Below, one piece after another: positions 1-7,129 of a stretch of DNA of 39,112 nucleotides. A program made the position numbers and the translations under genes. The notes under the pieces were generated by a model that saw nothing but the letters and a program-made list of their open reading frames with translations, was not told the DNA's origin and did not search any database. Source of the stretch: Pseudomonadota bacterium (GTDB taxonomy: Bacteria > Pseudomonadota > Gammaproteobacteria > Xanthomonadales > Xanthomonadaceae); contig JAFAFD010000168.1 of assembly GCA_023423675.1 (NCBI GenBank), positions 1-39,112 on the forward strand, given 5' to 3'. How positions within the stretch are numbered: the stretch's first letter is position 1; every line of letters begins with the position of its first letter.

Positions 1-2250
1 CTGCAGGTGGAGGCCAGCCAGCCCTCGCGCATCGACAGCCGGGTGACCGTCGACAACCCGCAGGCACAGAACCGCACGCTCGGCGGCCTGCTCGAGCACG
101 TTTCCGGCGTGCAGAACAGCGCCTTCGGGCCCAACGCCGGCGCGCCGGTCATCCGCAGCCTCAGCGGCAACCGCGTGCAGATCCTGCAGGACGGCCAGTC
201 CATCCTCGGCATGAACGCGATCAGCGGCGACATCAACATTCCGTTCGACCCGCTGTTCGTGCGCAGCGTCACCGTCAACAAGTCCTCCGACACGGTGCGC
301 TACGGCGGCAACGCCATCGGCGGCAGCGTCGAGGTCGATTCCGGGCTGATTTCGCGCACGATGGAAGACAAGGACCAGTCGATGGAACTGGTGCTGCGCA
401 AAGGCTTCAACGCCGCCGATGCGCAGGGCTTCCGCATGAACTTCAACAACCAGCGCAACGTCTCCACCAACCTGCAGGTCTCGCGGCAGCGCATCTCGCA
501 CTACGACATTCCCGGCAACAGCAAGGCGGCCGCCTGCAACAGCCAGCTGTTCCCGGCCGCCGGCGGGGTCAACCCGGCGCTGGCCGATGCCTGCCAGAAG
601 GAGGCCCGGGTGCAGCAGGTCTACAACAAAGCCTCGCAACCCTACATCGACCAGTTCATGACCGAGAACCCGGACTGGGCCGATGGCGAGTTCTCTTTCT
701 ACACCAACAGCCCGACCTCGGTCTGGCAGCGCCAGACCTACGTCAATCCGGTCAATCCGGACTACGTCGCCGGCACGCCGTCCTATGTGCAGAAGCGGAT
801 CAACAACGACGTCACCCCGGACTACCACCACCGCCTGGGCAACAGCTACTCACGCAGTTCCCAGGTGGCTCTCGGCTCGACCCTGTTCTTCGACCGCGGC
901 TACGTGGGTGTCAGCATCGATGCCAAGGACAGCGAATACGGCGTGCCGGGCTTCTCGATGCAGAACCTGTCCTTCGGTTCCAACTACGCCGACGGCCTGC
1001 CGGTGGGCGTGGTCATCAAGCAGGAGCGCTACGCGCTGGAAGCCCTGCTGCGCGACCCGCTGCCGGGCGTCGAGCGTGCCGAGCTGCGCGTCTCGCAGCT
1101 GGACAACACCTCGGGCGAACGCCTGGGTACCAGCAAGGCCAACGATTACGACTTTGAAAGCACCCAGGCCGAACTGCTGCTGGCCCATCGCCGCGTCGGC
1201 CCGCTGAGCGGCCTGCTCGGTCTCAGCCAGCAGTCGCGTGACGTCACCGGCAGCGGATCGCTGCGCTACCTGCCCAACGTCGATACGCGCAGCCAGGCGG
1301 TGTTCCTGAAGGAAACACTGGACTTCGACTGGGCCTCGTTCGATGCCGGCGTGCGCCACGAACGCGTGGACCACACATTGCGGCCGAGCAGCTTCAAGAC
1401 GGCGCGCAATTCCGCCAACACCACGCTGCAGGACCGCGACTTCCGGCTCAACAGCTACAGCATCGGCGCCTACGTTGAACTCAGCCCGCTGTTCGCCGCC
1501 AAGGTGCGCTACTCCTCTTCGCAGCGTGCACCGGAGATCAATGAGCTCTACGCAAGCAATGCGCATTATTCGGTGATGACCCAGGAAGAAGGCAACCAGA
1601 ACCTGGACCCGGAACGTGCGAAGAACCTCGAGCTGACCGGCCTGTTCCACCTGGGCGGCTTCCAGCTGTCGGCCACTGCCTACCGCATGCGTTACGAAAA
1701 CTACCTGTACCTGGGCTACTCCGGCCTGCAGACCGCCAACCGCCTGCCGCTGAAGTACTGGAAGCAGACCGACACAACGGTGAAGGGTTTCGAGGTCGAT
1801 GCCTCGCAGTCACTGGCGCTCGGTCGCTTCGGCAGCCTGGAGCTGTCTGCCTTTGCCGACCTGGTGAAGAACAAGGCCGACCATCCCGATGCGCTGCGTG
1901 CCCATAACGATGGCGAATACCTGCCCAACATGCCGACCAACCGCTACGGCGCCACCGTGCAATGGCAGCGCGAAGGCTGGAAGGCGCAGCTGTCCAGCAC
2001 CTACTACGACGCGCAGAAGTACCTGGGCCGAAACGTCAGCGAGGAAGTGCCGCTGGATGCCTTCAACCTGGTCGACCTGCAATTGAGCCGGGAGATTCCG
2101 CTGCGCACCACCGCCGTCGCCGGCCTTGAGGTGTTCATCAATGGCAGCAACCTGCTCAACGAGGAAGCGCGCCCGCACAACTCGCCGCTGAAGTACATCG
2201 CGCCGCTGCCGGGGCGAGGCTTCCAGGTGGGAGTGACCGTGCGGCTCTGA
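1..2250 (+). CDS. TonB-dependent outer-membrane receptor, ZnuD-like (5' end cut by window)
   Basis: The frame is open from base 1, so the gene begins upstream; 749 codons are visible, without signal peptide or TonB box. The first ~110 residues look like the end of a plug domain, with a GGNAIGGSVEV segment. A long beta-barrel follows, with many alternating aromatic strands and a terminal aromatic/hydrophobic strand (FQVGVTVRL). The plug wording (LEHVSGVQN, APVIRSLSGNRVQIL) resembles ZnuD-type receptors, which import zinc or haem in Neisseria and Acinetobacter. No His-rich loop is seen, so the substrate is open. It is a host gene, and a strong hairpin follows 20 bp after the stop. Confidence 0.9.
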   Translation: MQVEASQPSRIDSRVTVDNPQAQNRTLGGLLEHVSGVQNSAFGPNAGAPVIRSLSGNRVQILQDGQSILGMNAISGDINIPFDPLFVRSVTVNKSSDTVRYGGNAIGGSVEVDSGLISRTMEDKDQSMELVLRKGFNAADAQGFRMNFNNQRNVSTNLQVSRQRISHYDIPGNSKAAACNSQLFPAAGGVNPALADACQKEARVQQVYNKASQPYIDQFMTENPDWADGEFSFYTNSPTSVWQRQTYVNPVNPDYVAGTPSYVQKRINNDVTPDYHHRLGNSYSRSSQVALGSTLFFDRGYVGVSIDAKDSEYGVPGFSMQNLSFGSNYADGLPVGVVIKQERYALEALLRDPLPGVERAELRVSQLDNTSGERLGTSKANDYDFESTQAELLLAHRRVGPLSGLLGLSQQSRDVTGSGSLRYLPNVDTRSQAVFLKETLDFDWASFDAGVRHERVDHTLRPSSFKTARNSANTTLQDRDFRLNSYSIGAYVELSPLFAAKVRYSSSQRAPEINELYASNAHYSVMTQEEGNQNLDPERAKNLELTGLFHLGGFQLSATAYRMRYENYLYLGYSGLQTANRLPLKYWKQTDTTVKGFEVDASQSLALGRFGSLELSAFADLVKNKADHPDALRAHNDGEYLPNMPTNRYGATVQWQREGWKAQLSSTYYDAQKYLGRNVSEEVPLDAFNLVDLQLSREIPLRTTAVAGLEVFINGSNLLNEEARPHNSPLKYIAPLPGRGFQVGVTVRL

Positions 2251-2270
2251 GTTTTTCCCTCTGCAGCCAC

Positions 2271-2304
2271 ACAACGCCCGCGGACGATGGTCCGCGGGCG
2301 TTGT
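2271..2304 (+). terminator. Perfect 15-bp hairpin after the TonB receptor
   Basis: A 15-bp perfect stem (2271-2285 with 2290-2304) closes a GATG loop and is followed by CTTCCT. It lies between the receptor and the converging remnant at 2323, so it probably served both strands. Confidence 0.8.
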
Positions 2305-2322
2305 CTTCCTGCGATTACCGCA

Positions 2323-2405
2323 TCAGTAACTGCCGCGCAGGGTCAGCATCCAGTTGCGTGGTTCGCCGTAGTAGTTGCCCAGCGTGGACGTTGCAGTCTT
2401 GTAGC
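2323..2405 (-). pseudogene. C-terminal remnant of a second TonB-dependent receptor
   Basis: Reading leftward, 27 in-frame codons end in TGA (2325-2323). They encode a tail containing NYYGEPRNWMLTLRGSY, which is the standard closing strand of xanthomonad TonB receptors. The frame runs straight into the stop region of the PDZ-SHOCT gene at about 2406, where receptor similarity stops. The rest of the gene is missing. This suggests deletion or replacement of the receptor body before or along with arrival of the PDZ gene. It is convergent with the intact receptor and shares its terminator. Confidence 0.7.
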
Positions 2406-3314
2406 TCACTGGTTCAACAGCTTGCTTTTCTGAGAATCGAACTCAGCCTGCGTCAAGATGCCCTTTTCCTTGAGCGACAAAAGCTTGGCCAACTCGTCGG
2501 CAACCGACAGAGCTGTTGCGGGGCTGCTGCTTGCCGCTGGCGCCTCGACGGCACTCGCAACCTGCGCAACTGTCGGGCGGTGGTCACGGTCGACGGTCAG
2601 CGTCATCGCAGCCCCGTCGCGAATCACATTGAGTTGATAGGTCGGCGTCCTCGCCGCCTTTGCCATAACGTCCAGGAAGTCGCTATCGGTCTTGAACTTC
2701 TTTCCGGCTACGGCGGAAATGACGTCGCCCGCGCTTAGACCCGCTCGCTCGGCCGCTCCACCTTCCGTCACCTCCGCCACGTAGTAGACAGCGCCCCTGC
2801 CTTGCGGAGTGACCTTTCCCAGGACCCCGAGAACTGCATGGTTTGGAAACGACGTTCCCGCCGGGAACGAGCCCCCCGCGCTGATCAGGAAGTTCATGAT
2901 GCTGTTATGGAAATCCGCACCGGAGAATGGAGCACGCTGCATCTGACCGAAGGCCATCTGCGTTTCCATCCAACCCGATGCCTGCACACGGGAGATGCCA
3001 GAAATTTCACTGACGTTGAAGCGGAAGAAACGTCGCGGAGGCGTTGAGTAGCTGTTCCCAAGCAGCATCTGCCCCATGATGGATTGTCCTGTGCTGAGCG
3101 GTGACTCGCAGACAACTTCCGTATCGCTGCTGCTCACAACTATCCACTGAACATCCATGCACTTGCTGGACAAGCGGGACGCTGCCTGAGATGCCTTGCT
3201 CGAGAACACCGCCTCTGGCGCGCCGCTCGGAGTCACAGCAAACAGCTGAGAGCCCGCCGCGGCGAACGGGAGAAGGATACCCCCCAACAGAAAAACTACA
3301 GTCCGTATCGTCAT
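2406..3314 (-). CDS. Secreted PDZ-domain protein with C-terminal SHOCT motif
   Basis: 302 aa. ATG at 3314 is chosen because AGGGGGAG sits 6 bases upstream and the protein then opens with a signal peptide (MTIRTVVFLLGG... to AAAG). The open frame continues into the tRNA-end region and is not used further upstream. Residues ~165-260 carry a PDZ fold (GGAAERAGLSAGDVI, then LNVIRDG). The last ~28 residues are a SHOCT motif (LLSLKEKGILTQAEFDSQKSKLL), an oligomerisation or binding helix pair common in prophage and secreted proteins. Base composition is lower in GC than the neighbouring receptor. It lies on the host side of the attachment site. No catalytic site is seen; an envelope role is inferred. 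Confidence 0.75.
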   Translation of the reverse strand: MTIRTVVFLLGGILLPFAAAGSQLFAVTPSGAPEAVFSSKASQAASRLSSKCMDVQWIVVSSSDTEVVCESPLSTGQSIMGQMLLGNSYSTPPRRFFRFNVSEISGISRVQASGWMETQMAFGQMQRAPFSGADFHNSIMNFLISAGGSFPAGTSFPNHAVLGVLGKVTPQGRGAVYYVAEVTEGGAAERAGLSAGDVISAVAGKKFKTDSDFLDVMAKAARTPTYQLNVIRDGAAMTLTVDRDHRPTVAQVASAVEAPAASSSPATALSVADELAKLLSLKEKGILTQAEFDSQKSKLLNQ

Positions 3315-3460
3315 GTGCGCTCCCCCTAGAGCATTTGACGTCGAGAATGGTCGCCATACTAGCGCCTTTGCCTGCATCTGCAGCTGGAGATCAGCTGCAC
3401 CGCTCCGACCCAGCGGCATGGCGCGACGATGGACCGACGCATTGTCTTGGCGCACAACGA

Positions 3461-3491
3461 AAAACGCCCGCAGATCTGAGATCTGCGGGCG
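3461..3491 (-). terminator. Intrinsic terminator of the (interrupted) tRNA gene
   Basis: An 11-bp perfect stem CGCCCGCAGAT/ATCTGCGGGCG (3465-3475 with 3481-3491) has a 5-base loop. On the minus strand a T run follows (A run 3461-3464 on plus). It sits 12 bp beyond the CCA end of the tRNA remnant and would terminate tRNA transcription. Confidence 0.75.
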
Positions 3492-3503
3492 CCATCTTGT
3501 ATC

Positions 3504-3518
3504 TGGCGGAGCGAGAGG
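3504..3518 (-). other. Probable attL: 3' end of a tRNA gene, tRNA-Ser type
   Basis: On the minus strand these 15 bases read CCTCTCGCTCCGCCA. That fits the 3' half of a T stem, a TCGCTCC acceptor strand, discriminator G and CCA, the usual end of bacterial tRNA-Ser. Bases further inside do not continue as a T loop, so only the 3' end is here. A terminator follows on the tRNA strand and an integrase gene begins 135 bp to the right. This is the classic picture of a phage integrated at a tRNA 3' end, with the intact tRNA expected at the other prophage end outside the window. Confidence 0.6.
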
Positions 3519-3652
3519 CCGATTTGGCACTCTCTCAATCTCTCAGGGAGTCCCGAAACCGAGGCGTATCAACGCCTGAGACTCCACACCCATACCATCG
3601 AGTCTCGCGGAATCCGGACCCCAAACATGGGGCGAACTGTGGGGCAATATTG
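3519..3652. promoter_or_regulatory. Integrase leader / attP arm region with nested inverted repeats
   Basis: This AT-richer stretch holds no gene. It contains GGAGTC (from 3548) and GACTCC (to 3585) enclosing AGGCG-TATCAA-CGCCT, and further on CCCC-AAACAT-GGGG. The repeats are candidates for integrase or excisionase arm sites or an mRNA structure controlling the integrase. No clear promoter boxes are recognised. Confidence 0.35.
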
Positions 3653-4807
3653 ATGGCAAGACCTACCAACCGACTCAGCGCGCGCGCCGCGCAGACCACC
3701 ACGAAGACAGGCTACCACGCGGACGGCGGGGGCCTGTATCTGCTGGTCGGGCCGACCGGTTCAAAGTCCTGGGTGCTGCGCTACCAGCGCGGCGGCAGGC
3801 GCCGGGAGATGGGGCTGGGCCCCACGCAGCTGGTCAGCCTGCAGGAGGCCCGAGCATCGGCGCTTCAGCATCGTCGGCTGCTGCTGGCCGGGGATGACCC
3901 CATCGAAGCCCGGCGGGTGAGCCGGTCGGCCGGCACCACCTTTGGCGAGGCAGCAGACGCCTACATCGCCTCCCACCGCGCTGGCTGGAAGAACGAGGCC
4001 CAGGCGGAACAGTGGGAGCAATCCCTGCGCGCCTATGGGCCGGCGCGGGATACCCCGGTCGGCAACGTCGATACCCACCTGGTCATGGCATGCCTGCGGC
4101 CGATCTGGACGGAAAAGACCGTGACTGCCACGCGCGTGCGCGGGAGGATCGAGCGCGTGCTGGACTGGGCCAAGGTCCACGGCCACCGGGAGGGCGAGAA
4201 CCCGGCCCGCTGGCGTGGCCACCTGGAGAACCTGCTGCCCAAGCCCACCAAGGTGAGCAAGCCCAAGCACCACGACGCGATGCCCTACGCAGACGTGCCG
4301 GCCTTCATGGCCACCCTGGCAGAGCGGGACGCGCGCAGCCGCCGTGCGCTGCAGTTCGTGATCCTGACCGCCGCGCGCACGTCCGAGGTGACCGGGGCTG
4401 ACTGGTCCGAGTTCGATCTGGACCATCGGCTGTGGACCATCCCGGCCGGCAGGATGAAGGCCGGACGAGAACACATCGTGCCGCTGACCGACGCGGCGGT
4501 CGCTTTGCTGAAACCGCTATCCCGCAAAGAGCCACCGTTCTCCCTGTCCGAGAACACGATGCTCTACCTTGTGCAGAAGCCGGCGCCCAAAGGGCTGGGG
4601 CTGCCCTTTACCGTGCACGGCTTCCGGTCCAGCTTCCGCGACTGGGCGGCCGAGACGACCGACTATGCAAACGAGGTGGTGGAGATGGCCATGGCCCACG
4701 CCATCAAGAACAAGGCAGAGGCGGCCTATCGCCGCGGCCACTTGCTGGACAAGCGCCGGCCGCTGATGGAGGCATGGGCGCAGTTCTTGGGCGTTACGCG
4801 CCCTTGA
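3653..4807 (+). CDS. int: Phage tyrosine integrase (P4/DUF4102 type)
   Basis: 384 aa, a normal length for this family. It catalyses site-specific recombination between attP and a tRNA attB. The N-terminal ~90 residues are the DUF4102 arm-binding domain (DGGGLYLLV, SWVLRYQR, MGLGP). The catalytic domain shows R242 (TAARTSE), K269, H322-x-x-R325 (VHGFRSSF), H349 and the nucleophile Y359 (AAYRR). The ATG at 3653 is chosen because the open frame upstream of it (from 3101) crosses the att site and the PDZ gene antisense; no strong ribosome site is visible. Its 3' end overlaps the converging gene at 4794 by 14 bp. Confidence 0.95.
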   Translation: MARPTNRLSARAAQTTTKTGYHADGGGLYLLVGPTGSKSWVLRYQRGGRRREMGLGPTQLVSLQEARASALQHRRLLLAGDDPIEARRVSRSAGTTFGEAADAYIASHRAGWKNEAQAEQWEQSLRAYGPARDTPVGNVDTHLVMACLRPIWTEKTVTATRVRGRIERVLDWAKVHGHREGENPARWRGHLENLLPKPTKVSKPKHHDAMPYADVPAFMATLAERDARSRRALQFVILTAARTSEVTGADWSEFDLDHRLWTIPAGRMKAGREHIVPLTDAAVALLKPLSRKEPPFSLSENTMLYLVQKPAPKGLGLPFTVHGFRSSFRDWAAETTDYANEVVEMAMAHAIKNKAEAAYRRGHLLDKRRPLMEAWAQFLGVTRP

Positions 4808-5099
4808 TCTTCCCGGCTTCCTTGGCCGCCCGGACGGCGGCAACCTCAGCCCGCAGCCGGGCCTGATGCCTGACCACCCACTGCTCGATCCCTGCCCTGC
4901 CGGTCCAATAGCTCTGGCAGGGCCTGGGCGGCCGCTTCCTCCCCTGCCCCTCCAGCTGCACGTCCAGCCGGGCGAACCACTTCAGGTTGTCGACCCGCTG
5001 GTACAGCTGGGCCACCCAGCAGAACTCATGGGCCAGTACGTCCTCTGCCGCCTGATTGGGCGAGGACCTGATCCAGTGGAAGCCGTGGGGGAGTGCCAT
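4794..5099 (-). CDS. Small phage protein of unknown function
   Basis: 101 aa, hydrophilic. An aromatic N-terminal half (HGFHWIRSS, AHEFCWVAQLYQRVDNLKWFARLDVQ) is followed by a basic, Ala-rich helical tail (RHQARLRAEVAAVRAAKEAGKIK). It is the last gene of the leftward late operon, after the S74 tail protein. A GGGGAGG/CCTCCCC hairpin stands just before its start, so translation may be structure-controlled. No family is recognised; by position it may be an accessory tail or lysis-related protein. Confidence 0.7.
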   Translation of the reverse strand: MALPHGFHWIRSSPNQAAEDVLAHEFCWVAQLYQRVDNLKWFARLDVQLEGQGRKRPPRPCQSYWTGRAGIEQWVVRHQARLRAEVAAVRAAKEAGKIKGA

Positions 5100-5102
5100 G
5101 CG

Positions 5103-5121
5103 GGGGAGGATACGCCTCCCC
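5103..5121 (-). promoter_or_regulatory. Hairpin in the ribosome-binding region of the gene at 4794-5099
   Basis: A 7-bp perfect stem GGGGAGG/CCTCCCC with a 5-base loop. On the minus strand the first arm, GGGGAGG, is a strong Shine-Dalgarno-like sequence that is paired in the hairpin, 15 bases before the ATG. There is no T run, so translational control or weak termination is more likely than an intrinsic terminator. Confidence 0.4.
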
Positions 5122-5137
5122 GTCGCAGGGGTTGCGA

Positions 5138-6364
5138 TCAGTCCTTGGCCTCGAGGGCGGTGACGCGCTCGGCCAGCCCGTCAATCTCCTGCGCCAGCGC
5201 GCGGACGATGAAGCACAGCAGCTCCTCCTTGCGGAAGCTGTAGCGGTCGCCAGCCTCGCGCGCGGGCTGGATCAGTTCGCGGCCAGCCTCGACGGCGGGT
5301 TCCAGCACGTTCCCGTCGTCGCCCAGCACGGCGTCCTTCGCCGGCCACTCGTGCCACTGCTCCGGCTCCGCCTCCCACTCGTCGTAGCAGATGAAGGAGT
5401 AGGCGAACGGGTCAAGCCCGAATCCTTCCATCACAGCGATGGCCGCCTGAACGGTCGGGCCGAAATGCTTGCGGGCCTCCTTGCCTTCCGCCTCGCAGTT
5501 CTCATCGCCGTGCACGCGGTTCAGCCAGCGCCACACAGCAGGCAGTCGAGCAATCGCCGACGCCGCCTTGAACTCAGCATCCCGCAGATTGCGCGGCTCG
5601 GTCTTCAGGCGGGAGTCGGAGGTGCTGATGGTCGTGTTGGTGGCATAGACCTGAGTCCATACGAAGCCGGTAGATCCACAGCTGATCGTGTTCGTAACGC
5701 GGGGCGATAAAGTCGTGGAAGAGATGAAAAACCCAGCTGTGCCAGCGCCTGCGCCCATGACCGGATTTACGATCACATCAACTCGGCCGTTACCGCCCCG
5801 AATTTCGGATCGATAGGAGTTGTCGTCCGGGGTGTTAGGGTCTCCGAGCCTGAACAGAATTCCGGGAACACCTCCGGGGGTCGTGTACTGGATTGATCCT
5901 GTCGTGCCGAGATTCCAGCGCCACGCATTGCTGCAGGTTTTCTCGCCTGCAATCGATTCTGCGCCGGTTCGATGGACGACGTTTGAATCATCGGCTGCAC
6001 CGATCACCGTTCGTGCAGCGGCAGCATCGGTTGCCGCTACTAGTGATCGACCGTTGGCGGTAATCGACGCCAGCGTCACCACGTTCGCGGCTGAGAAGTA
6101 CGGGAAGGTGTTGACGGTGCCTGCTACGCCGGAGATGGCGCGGCCAGCGGCGGTGAGGCTGTAGGAGGCCCATGCACCGCCCGTGTAGACAAGCGCCTGG
6201 TCATTGGCGACGGTCACCGGGGCGATGCCTGCGAGGTTGCCGAGGTAGGCGACGCGGTCGGCACCGGCCGCCGTGCGCAGCTGCACAAGGTCGGTCGAGG
6301 CCGGGGCGCTCGGCGGGTTGACGGTCGGGTCACCGTACTTGACGGTCGGGAAGTCGATGGGCAT
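5138..6364 (-). CDS. Tail fibre/appendage protein with C-terminal S74 intramolecular chaperone
   Basis: 408 aa. Residues 1-~60 form a particle-attachment or linker part, ~60-240 a Gly/Thr/Ser-rich beta region probably forming a trimeric shaft, and ~249-408 a peptidase S74 chaperone domain. The S74 signature SDSRLK gives the Ser/Lys pair S249 and K254, spaced five apart as in K1F endosialidase. The family uses this pair to cut off the chaperone after trimer folding. The end is a coiled coil (LAQEIDGLAERVTALEAKD). The gene lies 6 bp after the stop of the preceding tail gene. The middle of the gene is AT-richer, typical of exchanged receptor-binding modules. Confidence 0.85.
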   Translation of the reverse strand: MPIDFPTVKYGDPTVNPPSAPASTDLVQLRTAAGADRVAYLGNLAGIAPVTVANDQALVYTGGAWASYSLTAAGRAISGVAGTVNTFPYFSAANVVTLASITANGRSLVAATDAAAARTVIGAADDSNVVHRTGAESIAGEKTCSNAWRWNLGTTGSIQYTTPGGVPGILFRLGDPNTPDDNSYRSEIRGGNGRVDVIVNPVMGAGAGTAGFFISSTTLSPRVTNTISCGSTGFVWTQVYATNTTISTSDSRLKTEPRNLRDAEFKAASAIARLPAVWRWLNRVHGDENCEAEGKEARKHFGPTVQAAIAVMEGFGLDPFAYSFICYDEWEAEPEQWHEWPAKDAVLGDDGNVLEPAVEAGRELIQPAREAGDRYSFRKEELLCFIVRALAQEIDGLAERVTALEAKD

Positions 6365-6370
6365 GTGTGG

Positions 6371-7129
6371 TCACCTGTCAAAAACGTAGCCCTGCACCTC
6401 GATGGAGTAGCCACCGGTCAGGATCAGGGTGAGGAGTTGGCCGAGGATGTTGGTCGCCGAGACGACGGTCGCGATGTTCAGCGCCGAGTCGAGACGCACA
6501 TCCACCACCAACGAGTTGTTGGGCTGCACCGCGATCTGGCGGTTCGATTGCGACACAGGCGTGCCAGCCGGGGCCAGCGACCCGCGCTGCAAGTACAGGT
6601 AGCCGTTGGTCAGGTTGTTGATCTGCAGGCGCGCGGCGGTGGCGTTGGCCGGAACCAGCCCGGCAAGCGAGGTGGTGACCGGGTTCTGCACGTTGGAAGT
6701 CAGCACCAGCAGCGACGGCGGCACGGTGAAGAACGTGGTCGACTGGTCGAACAGCACCAGGTTGCCCTTGCTGTTGGCCTGCAGGTGGATCGCCGGCCGC
6801 AGCCGATTGCCGACCACCAGCCCCTGCGCCAGATACCGGCGCGTCGGGTCGCCCTGCTTGCAGCGCGCGGTGGCATTGTCCAGGTACGGCGCGTCCGGCG
6901 GCGTCTGGCTCAGTTCAAGGCCCATCATGCCGCCTTCCATCGGGTAGCCATAGGCGTACCACCAGCCGTTCGCGGGCGTGGCCGGCAGCGTCGCCGACGC
7001 GCCGCCGGAGCGCATGCGCGTGCCATCGGGCAGGTAGGCCAAGCCGGGCCCGGCCACAACGGTCAGCCCATCGGTGCCGGCCACCAGCGGGATATCTTGG
7101 ATCCGGGTGATTACGGACAGGTCGGCCAT
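6371..7129 (-). CDS. Phage tail/appendage structural protein
   Basis: 252 aa from ATG 7129, which overlaps the upstream stop by one base (TGATG); the longer open frame upstream is antisense-like and not used. The sequence is rich in beta-strand and Asn/Thr/Leu, without catalytic motifs or membrane segments. A segment like GLAYLPDGTRMRSGG near the start and VEVQGYVFDR-like strands at the end suggest a fibre-associated adaptor or baseplate-like protein. It sits between the collagen-like fibre and the S74 protein, so a receptor-binding apparatus role is inferred. No named family is recognised. Confidence 0.7.
   Translation of the reverse strand: MADLSVITRIQDIPLVAGTDGLTVVAGPGLAYLPDGTRMRSGGASATLPATPANGWWYAYGYPMEGGMMGLELSQTPPDAPYLDNATARCKQGDPTRRYLAQGLVVGNRLRPAIHLQANSKGNLVLFDQSTTFFTVPPSLLVLTSNVQNPVTTSLAGLVPANATAARLQINNLTNGYLYLQRGSLAPAGTPVSQSNRQIAVQPNNSLVVDVRLDSALNIATVVSATNILGQLLTLILTGGYSIEVQGYVFDR

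Noticed and set aside
850..1650. 266-codon leftward frame inside the TonB receptor
   Set aside because: Antisense shadow of a well-supported receptor gene.
3101..3652. Integrase frame extended upstream by 184 codons
   Set aside because: The extension crosses the attachment site and runs antisense to the PDZ gene; the family length (~385-400 aa) fits the ATG at 3653.
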